Source: Xanthoparmelia taractica (taxonomy: Eukaryota; Ascomycota; Lecanoromycetes; Lecanorales; Parmeliaceae). Taken from it: a stretch of 64,000 nucleotides of DNA. Positions 47,259 to 59,428 of this stretch are shown piece after piece; the stretch's first letter is position 1, and each line of letters starts with the position of its first letter. The notes beneath the pieces were generated by a model. That model ran no database searches, was not told the DNA's origin, and worked only from the letters and a program-made list of their open reading frames with translations. The position numbers and the translations under genes are program-made. The stretch lies in the NCBI GenBank assembly GCA_033085395.1, contig JANQBS010000057.1, positions 124,001 through 188,000 on the forward strand, written 5' to 3'.

Positions 47259-48361
47259 ATGGCCAACGGATCTCAAGAGGCATGGAAGGAGAATTTGAAC
47301 AATACGATGATCTGTCCCGAGTGCAAAGAGTTTCCACCCAACCTAAAAGAGGAGTTTTCTTCTGGTGATATGGTCTGCGGCTCTTGTGGATTAGTCCTTG
47401 GTGATAGAATTGTTGATACCCGCTCGGAGTGGCGGACCTTCGCGAATGACGATCAGGGAAACGATGATCCTTCTCGTGTTGGAGATGGCGCGAACCCGCT
47501 GTTGAATGGGTCTCAGCTGCAGACCTCAATCTCCTTCAACGATGGTGTCAATGGTCGAAGCCGCGATTTGCATCGAGCTCAGAACAAGGCTACTCATGAC
47601 AAGTCTACCAAGTCTCTTTTGGCTGCTTACAAGGAGCTTACCGCCTTCTGTGATTCCATCAGCATTCCTCCAAATGTCGCAGGTTATGCGAAGCATCTGT
47701 TCAAGAAAGTCGACGATGCCAAAGCCTTCAAAGGCAAATCGCAGGATACCATCATTGCTGGCTGCCTCTTTATTGCCTGCCGTCAGTTGGGTGTGCCTCG
47801 AACATTTCGAGAGATATTTGCTCTGACCAAAGTCTCCAAGGCAGAGATTGGAAGGATCTTTAAAGCCCTCGAGAAGTTCTTCGATTCAGAGAACCGAAAG
47901 AAGAAAGTCATGGCTGAAGAGGCTGGCGGTAAGTCTTTGTCGGTGGGTAAGCCGACCTTTCATGCCTTGCTAATGTGGAGACTCAAGAACTCGTCAACAC
48001 CGAGGACGATTACGTTGCTAAACAATCGGTTGATCCTAAAGCGCTTTGCAACCGCTTCTGCAACCAGCTAGGCCTCAACTTCCGCATCACTACCATTTCC
48101 CAGAGTATCGCGGAGAGGGCTGACAAAGTCGGTTCGCTTGCCGGTCGCTCTCCGCTGTCCATTGCAGCTGCGTGCATCTACACGGCTTCGCATCTTATGG
48201 GCCAGCCGAAATCCCCTAAGGAGATATCCGCTGTAGCAGGCGTCAGCGACGGAACTATTCGTACCGCCTACAAGCTCATGTATCCTATGCGCGAGCAGCT
48301 GATCGACTCTGAATGGATCGTTGATGGCAAAGGTGACCTCAGTGCGTTACCTGCTGCTTAG
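47259..48361 (+). CDS. SUA7: transcription initiation factor TFIIB
   Basis: Starts at MANGSQEAWKENLNNT; the open frame reaches further upstream without an ATG and is basic, most likely leader sequence. The zinc ribbon reads ICPECKEFPPNLK ... DMVCGSCGLVLGDRIVD, followed by the B-finger region RSEWRTFAND and two cyclin folds (around SLLAAYKELTAFCDSIS and DPKALCNRFCNQLGLNF). The carboxyl end is WIVDGKGDLSALPAA. TFIIB bridges TBP and RNA polymerase II at promoters. The only intron that fits phase is 47943-47980, 38 nt, with TGCTAATG five bases before the acceptor; the stronger GTAAGT donor at 47929 leads to a stop. The predicted product is 354 residues. The exact junction is uncertain. Confidence 0.93.
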
Positions 48362-49106
48362 TTGCGCAGGGCTTGAGTATCTTGGCGGAACACCAAGTCG
48401 CTTTTACAGACTATCCTGTCAGATCAACTTGCATTCTCAGATATTTCAGGACAGAGCTCGACAGGGTTGCAGACGAAGAATGGCTCAATTGAGAGGTTCA
48501 AGCGGTCCCTTTCACACACAACCAAGTCTTCTATGTGGCATGCACTGTCAGTACTGCTTTCACATCTTAGTTTCCAACCACACCACAGAGGTGTTCACTC
48601 GATGAGCTTGCTTGGCAGAGGCGGATGTCATTACGTTTTATGATGCCAGCTCTACATGCGTGCGAAATGATTCGATGACATGCGGAAGGATTTAATAAAT
48701 GCTGAGGGGTTGGTCATGATGTGCGGACAGATTGAACCCAGCTGCATGGTACCAGACCGTGTGCCCCAGTACTGCAAAATAGATTAGATGAGGAAGGAAA
48801 AATGAAAATTAACATTCTCACATAGACCTGGTGCAAAAGTCTCCTTGTACTCAAATCAGTCTTTGATAGGGACGAACGGACAAGTCGGCAACTGGGTACA
48901 TGTGTCAACGTCCTGGATGTTCGAACGTGCATTCCGATGCTTGCAAAAAAGATTCTGCATGATTGGCTAAGGATTCTACAAAGTATTTAAAGTAGGCCGC
49001 TCATTGGGTATCTCTATTGAGTAGCACATCGAAACTGTATGTAGACCTTGTGCCCAACTTAATCCTGCCATCCATGCTCCCCTTTTTAGACACACGGTTG
49101 TAGAGT
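48362..49106. other. intergenic region between convergent genes
   Basis: 3' ends of TFIIB (plus) and the cyclin gene (minus). Nothing else recognised. Confidence 0.5.
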
Positions 49107-50462
49107 TTACGCTTCCACTTCTCCCTCCTCACTGCCATTCTCATCATCCAAATTGGGGCTCTCTAAACCACCTTCGCCCATCGCGTCCTGGGCAATCGTA
49201 GCAGCTGAATTATCCGGTCGAGCAGCGTCTGCTGCTGGCTGCTCAGCCGTACTGGGGCGGTGTGGAATAGATGCTTGTCCTTGCTGTCGAGCGAAGCCGT
49301 TCCGGAGGGGCTCCTCGTTGACTTTTTGCTTTTTTCTGGAGCCGTCTTGGTTGGCGGGGTTCCCTTTCGCTTCATGAGCGGTACCGTTTACGGATGGCCT
49401 CTGCTCCATTTCCGTCTCGCCGGTTTCCTCGCGCCCTCTTTTGCGCGCCGCTTGGCTATCCGCCGGAGAGATAACCGTGGGTGAAACGAGGCCGTCGTTG
49501 CTACCCCTGGAGCTTCGGCCGTCCTCCATCTTGGGCCCCACAGATCTCGTCTTGTCTTCCCGCTCGTCCCCATCTTCCAGCGTGCGCTCATACATCCCAA
49601 CCTCTTTGCCCGCTTTCGCTGGACCGCTTTCGTAGATACCGGCCATGTAGTTGCACGCTCTCCGGATACTGCCGACGTCGACGTCAGTGACTTCCCACCA
49701 GGGTCGTCCCCTCGCGTCGTCCGGGAAAGAGACGTCGCAGAATTTCGCGGCCGCGTAAAGGGCGCTTGCGGCGATCGTTCTGCTGGGGAAGAGCAGACAG
49801 AGTGTGGTCAGGCAGCTGTCGTTGACAAAAGCCCAGGCGGCGTTCCTCAACTTCTTGTTGTCGCCTTGCCCGAACTGCACCAGAAGGTCGAAAAGCGTTT
49901 TGTACGGTGGCTCCAGGCTTAAATCAAAGCAGATGGCCTCCAGCAACAGATCCTCGTATTGTAGAATAATGTCCCTCCACCGCCAGTACTCTTTATCCTG
50001 CTCGTCCACATTCTTGTGGGGGTCCTTCTGCGCGACCCGCACACACGCTACCACTAGTTCTCTCATCTTCCGCACGCATTCTTCCACCTTGTACGCCAGG
50101 AAAAGACACGTCGCGGCCATGGAGTAGTAGTGATACGTCTGCATTGAATGGCGCATATAGAAACGGTGGAGAAAGACGGAGGCCGTGGCGAGGGTGATTT
50201 GAGGCAGCTTGAGCATGATGCCGACTTGGAGGATAAAGTTGACGCCTTTGCTTCGGTTTTCGCGTTCCTTTTCCGGAGAGAGTCCGTCGAGGATTGAAGG
50301 TGTCCGCAGGAGTTCCGCTTCGGTGAAAAGCCATTGCGTCTCGGCGACCATGAGGATCTCGCTGGGGAGAGCAGGCGTTTGAAGCGATTGAGAGCTTTCG
50401 GTTGCCGTAGGCATATCTACGAGTGATATGGAGGGATTTTGAGAGTAGATAGCAGAACTCAT
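49107..50462 (-). CDS. transcriptional cyclin, cyclin T/K (Pch1-like)
   Basis: Single exon, 451 residues. Two cyclin folds: the first covers residues about 40-160 (QWLFTEAELLRTPSILDGLS, LQVGIMLKLPQITLATASVFLHRF, AATCLFLAYKVEE), the second about 165-270 (ILQYEDLLLEAICFDLSLE, FPSRTIAASALYAAAKF). The C-terminal 180 residues are disordered, rich in charged residues, with a likely nuclear signal (GSRKKQKVNEE). C-type cyclins of this shape pair with CDK9/Bur1- or Ctk1-type kinases that phosphorylate the RNA polymerase II tail and elongation factors. Similarity in length and order to fission yeast Pch1 is by memory; cyclin L is the main alternative. Confidence 0.82.
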   Translation of the reverse strand: MSSAIYSQNPSISLVDMPTATESSQSLQTPALPSEILMVAETQWLFTEAELLRTPSILDGLSPEKERENRSKGVNFILQVGIMLKLPQITLATASVFLHRFYMRHSMQTYHYYSMAATCLFLAYKVEECVRKMRELVVACVRVAQKDPHKNVDEQDKEYWRWRDIILQYEDLLLEAICFDLSLEPPYKTLFDLLVQFGQGDNKKLRNAAWAFVNDSCLTTLCLLFPSRTIAASALYAAAKFCDVSFPDDARGRPWWEVTDVDVGSIRRACNYMAGIYESGPAKAGKEVGMYERTLEDGDEREDKTRSVGPKMEDGRSSRGSNDGLVSPTVISPADSQAARKRGREETGETEMEQRPSVNGTAHEAKGNPANQDGSRKKQKVNEEPLRNGFARQQGQASIPHRPSTAEQPAADAARPDNSAATIAQDAMGEGGLESPNLDDENGSEEGEVEA

Positions 50463-51307
50463 ATGAGACGTTTGTTAATACGAGTGAGTACTCCGCTTTT
50501 GAGTAAAAGGCCGGCTTTTGGAAGGTAAAAGAGATGTCTTTGATATCATCCGAAAAGGGCTTTGCGGCTCTTGGCAGGGCTGGGATTCACAAGGAACGAC
50601 ATCAACTTGCTTTTGTGCTAAATCAAACATCAACGTCCACCTACGGACTCCACGGAGCGACTGCTTGTCCATACTGAGCATGCCTCATCCTTGAGCACGC
50701 ATCATTGCGCATAGCAGAAGACTCATTGGGCCATGCTACAATAACCACAAATCCCTCTTCAAATGGCAGAGCTACCCTGCTTGAGCAACCCTACACTAAT
50801 CGTACAATCATACAATACAACACAATAAGAGGACTAAGTCCATGAATGAACAGATTGTCAAAGTAGCAAGCCATAGCAACACAAGCCTGCTAACCGGTGA
50901 GCAGTAAGCCCTTTCTACATGCACAGCACGACAAGAACGCTTTAAAGCTTTCTAGTAACACGAGTGTATATCCTCCTGCTCGTCTTCCCGAATGACGCAA
51001 AAACCCTGTGTTGGATTAATTTCTGGGTCGAGGGAAACAACAGCGACACCTATAAAGCCTCAAGGCCGACATTGACAATGAGATCATCGGCAGCTCGAGG
51101 TAACGTGGAGTGGTAAGGTTCAATGGTTGTTTAGCCAGATCAAGGAGGAGCGGCAGTGCAACGTGGAGGAGAAGGAGAAGGCAAGGGAAAAAGCACGGCA
51201 TTTCGATAGGAACAAAAACGTGCATGCTGATTAGTTGGGACTCTCGGCTCGAAGAAATGATATCAAAAGGGTATAGAATCTATTACAATCAACCAAGTTG
51301 ACCAAGA
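50463..51307. other. intergenic region
   Basis: Promoter of the cyclin gene and 3' side of the F-box gene, both minus strand. No further feature recognised. Confidence 0.5.
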
Positions 51308-53465
51308 TCACAATGATCTGTCTCCTAAAAGAAACCCAGCAGATCGATCCTCCGATACCTCGGCCTCTCGGTATGCCTGACATATTCTGGAATTAGCATG
51401 TCTCTTTTGTCATTAGATATAGATAGGATAGGTTTCAGGGCAACAGGTGACTCACTGCCACCACTTGTACCCTCCCGGGTTGCTCGCGTTCCACAATCCT
51501 CTGCACGAATCCTTGCAGGCCATCTCATCCCTGCCATTAATCACATCTGGGAAATCAATCCACGCCTGGTCGCTCCCCGGCACATCGGGCTCGAGACTGT
51601 AATCGATATTAGATCCAATCTCGCCGATGAAGCCATTGAGGTCGAAGATCTCATGCACGAGATCATCTTCTTGCACCACGACTTTAAACTGCACGGTGTT
51701 CCAAGCCTCCTCGAGTCTTTGCTGCGCAGCCCGGCGGGAAGTGAGGAGGCTGTCGGGCGCCATGCTGTGGGCGTTGTTTATGCTGTTCCAGTCCCCGGGC
51801 AGCTGGATTTGGGCCCTGGGTTTGCAAAGAGCCTGAAGCAGCCCGAGGTGATCTGACGGAGCTCTTATGGTACGGAGCCGTGGGAAGCCTCCTGCCTTGA
51901 TGGAGTTTGCTAGGTTTATATTCGCAGAGCCGGGTACGATGATTTCCCAGTGGAGGAACTCGAGCAGGTGAGATGCGATAATCGGCTGGATGGCTATTTC
52001 TCCTTCAGCAACTTCGGGTGAAGTGTCTTGTACCAAGGTGAAGCGTCTCAGGTTCTTCAGATGAAGAAGTAGGTTCGAGATGGCGGATATGTACATGACG
52101 TCTAGGTTGATCAATGATAGATTGCGAAGAGAAAAGGCGTTTGCGGTACGCGAATATTCAGAAAGGCCCCAGAAAGTGACTCCTTCGAGATCCTGGAGAC
52201 GTAGAGAATGAAGCGCTGGCAAAGACTGTAGGGTAGAGTTATCAAAATCGTCCATGTCAAAATTTGATATGCACAGATGTTTCAGAGCTGGTAGCCGGTG
52301 CAGAATTCCTGGTCCTTGAACTCTGCGTGGATCTCCGGAGTTCTTTGTATTCACAAAAATGTCCTTTTCTAAAATTCCGAGGCCAGGCGAGTGAAGAAAT
52401 AATGTCGTAAGCGAAGTCCAGGCATCATGGAATTTAACGAAGGATTCCTTCTGCTCTGGATCCATTAGCCCAGGAGCCAATTGCTTCTGACTCCGTTGGG
52501 TTATGGCGGCGTTCTCTCCGATTAACCATATATGCTCTTTTAGTTTCTTTCGGGTTGACAGGGCATGCGTCAATCGATCGAATTCGTGGCTATAGACGCG
52601 ATAGAAGCCAACTAGCCTCTCAAGATTTGGACAGGCCATGACAAGTGATGCTACTATGTTGATCATGTCTTTGCTTGTATTGTCTCCCTCCGCGTGAAGA
52701 CGAGGGACCTTGAGCTCGCGCACATGCTGCGCAAGATAAATCCGTTCTCGTAGCGTCCGCCTTAACAGTTTTAGCCTTACTCCACTCTTCATCTTGTATT
52801 TCTTCATCTGTTCCTTCGAGTCGTGTCCCACAATATGTATCCGATCATACCTATGAGCGTGTTAGCCGCATTCTCCTGTACACTGCAACGGCTTGCAGCA
52901 TGAACTGACATCCGCTTAACTACAGCTTTGTCCCACGCTCTGCTGGTCAAAGCAAGCGAACACAGGTCACGAAGGTGACATGTTTGGCAGCTTTGCGACG
53001 CTGGATCCTCGTGGAGGACTCTCAGTTGCTGTAATATGCAGTCGTAAATCTCCGGCGGCAGTCCTTGAAAGACTGATTGGTGAGACATTTTGGAGTGCAG
53101 CTCCGATTGGCCCCAGGGAGCTGGTGGTCTCGATATCAGTGATATTGGAGTGCTTGGGGCTGTAGAGTATGTGTAGGTGGTAGCGGAAGATGCAATGCTT
53201 GGGGCCATGCTTGTGGAAGAGGAGATTGAGGATCTCGGAGACTGAGAGAGAACCATGTCTGCATATTCGACATCTGATGAGAAGGAGGTCCTTGGCGGCG
53301 GAATAGGTAGGCTTTGAGCTCTCAATGCCGCGAGTGGCCGGCCAGACCTGAATTGCCGAATGGTCAGCTCATGAGCACTTTTAACTCCAATTAACGGGAT
53401 GCCAACCTGGCCGACAAAGCATCTTCAGGCGCAAGACGATCTCTGTGCTCTAAGTAGGTATCCAT
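51308..53465 (-). CDS. F-box protein with leucine-rich-like repeats
   Basis: Exons 53465-53407, 53347-52910, 52850-51456 and 51386-51308; phases agree and give 656 residues. The N-terminus is Ser/Pro-rich (PRSSISSSTSMAPSIASS). An F-box-like stretch follows (FQGLPPEIYDCILQQL ... CSLALTSRAWDKAV, residues about 105-160), including a possible zinc knuckle CQTCHLRDLC. The remainder has irregular leucine-rich repeats, for example LPALKHLCISNFDMDD and LPALHSLRLQDLEGV. F-box proteins recruit substrates to SCF ubiquitin ligases. The last exon is uncertain: exon 3 can stop at TGA (51452-51454) after KWWQ, or splice at the same GTGAGT, with a perfect GCTAAT branch, to add ICQAYREAEVSEDRSAGF and a few more residues. 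The target is unknown. Confidence 0.78.
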
Positions 53466-55002
53466 TGACTTGATGCGACTCGACATGCATCGAGAAGGCT
53501 AGTAGGTACTATAGAAAAGACAGGGAATTCTGCGGCATGTGTGAAAGCGAATGGAATGATGTGTGTACACATATTACTGCTACATGCAGGATAAATTGGA
53601 GTAATGAGAGTTATGGAAAAATCAGATAACTAGACATGACGAGTGATTTAAGTGCAGTTGGATTTGGGGGGGGATAATTGACGCCACAGTTGTACTGTAT
53701 GAAGCTTCATCAGCCACATGAGCCACAGTGTTCGGAGGCAGATCTGCGCCTTGGCACTATTCCTGCATGTCAATCCTTGGTTCGCTTGCATATCTTAAAA
53801 GTTAAAAGTAAGAGCATAATACTAAGTAAATCTTTGCCGCAAAGGTCTTCGGGAAAGACAAAGAGTATCAACTTTGGATAGCACTGACGTATACCTTACA
53901 CCTTTCACGATGTTGCCAACATAGAGAATATTCACACAATCTCATAAAGACGAGCTTCATGCTCAATATGATCGACCTGGACGCTTTGCACCGAGCAAAC
54001 TCCGCATGCATAAGTCACATGTACGACTCACCACCTTATCTAGTCTAAGGGCCGCAATGGCAGGACATCTAGGCACATCTTCGTCTGCCTTGCAAATCCC
54101 AGGTTTGTCATACAGTGACCAGCCTGTGGATAAGATGCTACGTGAATTGTCGTCCCTGGCCTTGGACTAGGACGCATCTACAGCTCCATGAAATGCGGCA
54201 CGCAGGTTCAGACCACACCTCGACAGCTCATATCTTCCTCCAGCTCAGTCCCGCGCAATGTGTAAATCCAAGACTTTCCTAGCGCGAGAACTGTGATGCC
54301 GTCTGTGAGCTTGTAAGGCTCTGCTGCCCCCATCACCATGACTTGCTGTAATAATACAGGTATGTACAGAAAACCTCTTGTGGGGGGGGGGAAATGGATT
54401 TCAGAAACGCTGGCTTGACGGTTTATTGCTTTCTATTGCTATCCATCTGTGTTTGGAGCCCTTTTTCCTATGGACTTGAAGCTTTGAAGTGGCCAGGTCG
54501 CGTTGACGTCTGCCCATCTTGATGGGGCGCGTGAGAGCACAGGCCCTCAGACTCCTTACCTCTTCACGACATTGTAGACCGTCATGCTGCCTGTACGCAT
54601 AGACGTAGACTTGACAATGCTCACAAGACTCTTTGACCTTAGTTATGCACATTGACCTACAGCGAACCTAAGGTATGACTGGCTTATAAGGGTCCAGTCT
54701 CTCCTTCCACAGGTATAGCAAGAATCGCAAGATGTACAGCAATGGCAGCATGCATGTGCCTTGTTCACTGCGATCCCTTCTTAGATCTCGTTTCCATCAT
54801 TCACGCTTGCTTGTGACGCCTCCCATGCAAATAAATCGCCACAGAATCGCTCGCTCAAATAGCAGAGAAGCCTCCCTAGCTCCACTCCTAAGCCAATAAA
54901 AGGTACGCGGCAAGAAGGCATCGGCATAGAAAGCACCGCCCGTAGGCGAAGGACGGGTCACATCAGGTCGTCCATTATCCGAGCTCACTGTTGTTGAAGT
55001 CG
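53466..55002. other. intergenic region
   Basis: About 1.5 kb between the F-box gene start and the SCH9 stop. Short ORFs only; a run of G at about 54381-54390. No gene supported. Confidence 0.45.
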
Positions 55003-57728
55003 TCACATGTCGAAATGGCCGTTATTGAAGACTCCCTCGTCATTGGAAGTGGTCTTGATGATTCCACTCATGCGGTCCCCCCGGTTACCTGTCGTACTTG
55101 GTAGCTGCGTCCAGCCATCATCATCCTCCATCTCCTCGTCCATAGTCTCCAGATCTTGGCCTTTGAATTGTTCGTCCATTGTGCTCTCATCGACAAAAGT
55201 GAAGCCCTTGAAATTTGCCTGCATGCCCGGTGACAACGGGGTTGAGGCCGGCATTGCACCAGCAGCCAGTGCTGCAGCACGTTCGTTCAGCGAGGAAGAA
55301 TTCTGTAGGGCGTTTGTAAATTCAGGGTCGAAGTTGGACACATCACGTATGTTCTTGAGCTTGGGCTTGAAAGGCGGCACAACCATTTTGTTCATCATTG
55401 CATTCCAGTCGGTGTCTGCAAAAAAGACATGCTCTTTTAGCTCGTCCGCATCTCTCTTTGCGCCTAGTCGGTGTTTTGGGTTACGATTGAGCAGGCCCTT
55501 GACAAAATTTCTTCCCTCTGTGCTCAAAGCATCCTTTGGAAAGCGGACTTTGCCAAATGCGATGTTCTTATACATTTGCTGAGTATCGTCCGCATAGAAT
55601 GGACTCCATCCACAAACCATCTCGAATACGAGGACACCAAGGGACCAGAAATCTACCATTGTGGTATATCCTGCTTCGTCGAGTAATACTTCCGGAGCCA
55701 GGTATTCCGTGGTACCACAGAAGGTATTGGTGGTCTGATCTTTGGTCAGATTGGCCTTTGATAAACCGAAATCGCACAGGGATATGTGTCCGTTCGCATC
55801 AAGCAGTATATTTTCTGGCTTCAAATCGCGGTATACAATGTCGTACTGATGTAGATGCTGAAGAGCGAGGATGAGCTCGGCGATGTAGAACTTTGCGCGG
55901 CCTTCATCGAATCTGCCCTCCTTCTGCAAGTGATAGAACAGTTCGCCGCCGGACATGAATCCCGTAACAAAGTATAGGTCGGTGGGAGTCTGGAAGGAAA
56001 ATTTAAGACCGACAATGAATTGGGAGTTAGCCGTCGCGGTGCGAACGAGGATGTTGCGCTCTCCGAGTGTGTGAGCCACCTCTTTTTTCTGTACAATAAC
56101 CTTCTTGGAGAGGACCTTCATAGCGTAAACACGCCCAGTATCCTTCTTCACCACCTGGAAAACTTGGCCAAAGGTACCTATCGACTGCGGATCAGCAACA
56201 AATGTTTGCAGTATGCATCTCAAACAAACCTTTGCCTATTAACTTGAGAATTTGGAAATCGTCGGGTCCGAACTTTGTCTTATCCGTTTTTTGAAAAGAA
56301 AAGTCGAGATGGACCTCGCCAGAGACATGATCTTCTTCGGGGTCCCGAGCCTCCAGTTTGTACCATCCCTCAACTCTCCTGTTCTCCTGGAATACGTCCG
56401 GGTTTACCTTTACGAGGCCCAAAAAGGCTTCGTGATTCCCACTGTCGTAGACATTGATACTGACTTCAGAATGTTTTCCAAGCACATCGCTGTCAGATTC
56501 TCTTAGTAAAAAGCATCGAGTGAGACTATAAGAGACGCTTACAAAACAGCTTCGTGATTCCATATCGGATCGGTGATTCTACCGTTCTTAAACTCCTTCT
56601 GCTCTTTAAGACTGGTCGTACTGCTTTGCCGACTCTTCATTGGGATCGCCATGGACCTGCCCATTTCGCCATTAGGCGCTCTTATTGCGACACCACCAGC
56701 AAACTGGTCTCTGCTTCTTGTGTCGGGGCTAGTTTCCGCGTCACCCTGTCTATAGCCGGTGGCAATCGACTCGACCTCTTCGAAGGCGCACACAGCGTAT
56801 GGATTGGAACTAGGTCTCAACCCCCGAGCGCCTGATATTATCACGAACAGTTTTCCTTTCGGAGGACCAACTGGGGGCGACGATCGAGGTGTCGGCACTG
56901 CGGCTGCGCCATTCGCGTGAGAATTGTCATTGCCCTGATCGGTAGTAGATGGGCTTTGTCTGGCTGACTCTGAGCCATCGTTCGACAGCGCTCGTGGGGT
57001 AAGTGGAGGGGTACTCTTCTTACGCGGTGAAACCGCGTGATCAGTTAGCCTTGTAAGTTCCAGGTGCGAAGTCAAAGAAGAAAGTGCAGATTTGCCAGGA
57101 ACATCCGAGGTCGGGGTGCTGGGTATCGATGATGAACGAGAGGATGTGGGATTCGATATATGTGCAGCATTAACAGAGGAGCTTGTTGTGATGCTGGAGA
57201 GTGGGTTCAAGCCGGCAGTCTGTCGGCGTGTGCGTACTGGCAAGACATTGCTCCCAGATCCTTGCCGCTGCAGAAGAGGATGACAGGAATGGGACGCATC
57301 AGCTTCCCGTGTTTGGGAGCCGCCGTCACTGCCGGCCTCGCTAACCTTTCGTGTTGAAGATGAAGACGATGAAGGTGGCGGCGTAGGGTACGCAGGTGCG
57401 AGCATGGGTTCAAGTTTTCCATCCTGCGGTTGATTCTGGGATCTCAGGAGCAAGGGCTGTTGCGAATCTGTCCCGTATTGCTCGCCAGGTGAGCTGGGAG
57501 CTGTAGGCAAAGCGCCGCCCGCAAGCACTTGACTGAGCTTGGGTGTAGGTTTCCCCATGTTTTGCAGGGTAACACTGATTGCTGGAAGTTGTGAAAGATG
57601 TTCCACGAACCTGTCCAAAATAGCTGTGTAAAATTCCGGGTAACCGTTTGTCTGATGGGTCAGGATGAGGTGTGGCGACGCCGGATGGCGGTGCTGATCC
57701 TATGCTATGGGTCTCATCGTCCGAAAGA
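55003..57728 (-). CDS. SCH9: AGC serine/threonine kinase Sch9 with C2 domain, 5' end uncertain
   Basis: Reliable exons are 56177-55003, 56489-56230 and a large one ending at 56543. The 5' part probably is 57728-57611 (LSDDETHSIG ... KRLPGILHSYFGQ), joined by phase to 57456; earlier exon(s) with the ATG are not fixed. A Ser/Pro-rich N-terminus is followed by a C2 domain (GKLFVIISGARGLRP ... INVYDSGNHEAFLGLV) and the kinase: GKGTFGQVFQV, AMKVLSKK, VYRDLKPENILL, CDFGLSKANL and the T-loop TFCGTTEYLAPEVL. The AGC C-tail has PASTPLSPGM (turn motif) and GFTFVDEST (hydrophobic motif). In yeast Sch9 is the TORC1 substrate that controls ribosome biogenesis, nutrient response and lifespan. The end is acidic. 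Confidence 0.93.
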
Positions 57729-59428
57729 CTATCCAATGTGAGCGTTAGTAGCTGTCATAATTGTGCCCTTTTTTCCCAGGATAATCAGTCATGGAAGCAC
57801 AAGGCTTCCGGAGGGCGAACGAAGATTGATGTGGCAATGGTTCGCGAATACGAAAGATGCATTGAAGGTCATTGTGGTGGAAAGGTGGGAGGTAGAAATT
57901 GCAAGAAGAAAGTAAGCTGATTCAACAATAAGAGGCGTGTTGAATGCGAGGCAAGGCTGGGAGTGAGAGGGATTATTGTATTTTGGTGTAAAGTAAAGTA
58001 GTGTGTTGGGAATAAGGATAATTTTCGTCCGGCTCACTTGGCTTGGCAGGGAAGAGGGAAGCCGGGGAGCGAGATGATCTGCACTAGCTCCCCCAGGAGC
58101 TCTGCTGTTATTGAGCAGCGACTCCCCAATGACTTGATATGAAAGACCCTCCTTGTTATGCAGTGTCTTGTATATTGCGACGGCAAGGGGCGAAAAGAGA
58201 CAATCGACTCAAGGCAAAATGCTGGTGACGAAGGAGAATGAAAAGCCCAGAGTTTTGCGGGGCAGCGGCGAGAGGAGAGGGGTGGAAAGCGAGAAGGATT
58301 GAGCAAAGGAAGGAGACTTGCCTTTGTGGATTGAGCAACTTCCGCCTTAAGTAATCGGTGTTCAGTTGATGAGCCATCATTTACTCAAATTCTGCTCGCT
58401 GGCAGCGAGCTTTTTGAGGTTGTCGTTGCACGGGTCTGACAGGAAGAATACTAAGGTAAATACTAGTAGGTAGGACTACTTAGTAAGTAAGATACTTGTA
58501 TAGTGGGTGGTGGGGGGTTGTGTTTTTGGATGAGGACTCGCCTCGATTTCTTCCCTCTAAGCCCCAAGGTATTTTTCTCGGCTTTTCACCCCAAACTCTG
58601 CCATGGCAACTCTGGGCCTCCAAGCGCCCGATTCAATGGGAAGAAGCTCCATTTTAGCTAAGAGTCAAGTCCTCCGTCCAATACCTTTACTGCAACAAAT
58701 CTTGGTACGACCAACTTATTAATTGCACGTCTACAATTGGCAGGCGTAAATCGACCCCTGCTTACTTCTACAAAAGGGTGCCGATGCCTTCTTTTGCCCG
58801 TCTTTTGAAGATACAACACAACAATTTCGTTTGGTATAAAATAATGTTGCTGAATGTACTATAGATTGATTGATATGTCTGGATACTCTTTGTCGAAAGT
58901 CTACAGACTGCACAGGTGACACCATTCAAACATCGGAAACAGCTTTGCTTTGCCCATCATCCAAAAGCCTAAAGTCAAAGCAGAGCATCGTTTCGTCATC
59001 AATTTTCCCGTCTCTCGCCTACCGCTTTTTTTCTCCTTCTCTCCGTGGGGGTAGATGAGCTGAGCACGAGCAGGAGGCGTAAAGACCCTCTCGGCCGCCG
59101 TGGGGCAGAGTGGGGTTTAGGCATGGCAGTAGATATGGTAGTCTTTGCAGTACGAAAGATACCCTATGTGGGCGAGGGTCCAAGTAGAACTCGCAGAAGC
59201 TGAGCTGATACTTTGAGGTGGTGAGGGGCTGAGCTGAGAGACATGTGTTACAATACAGTACTGCTAGCGTGGTAGTATCGGTACTCGGCGGATCCTCGGT
59301 TACTTGGTTTAGTCAGCGAAGAAGCAAACGCGACAGCAAGTCTTGCCAAGGCAACACATTATCTAAAGTACAGGCAACCTTTAATTTATCCATGCAAGAG
59401 CCCTTGGATATCTTTGCGAGTGGTACTC
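57729..59428. promoter_or_regulatory. divergent region upstream of SCH9 and RSC7
   Basis: About 1.7 kb. A branch-site-like TACTAAC and acceptor just above 57728 (minus strand) show that SCH9 has at least one further 5' exon here, possibly within 57800-57900. The remainder holds both promoters. No other gene is supported. Confidence 0.5.
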
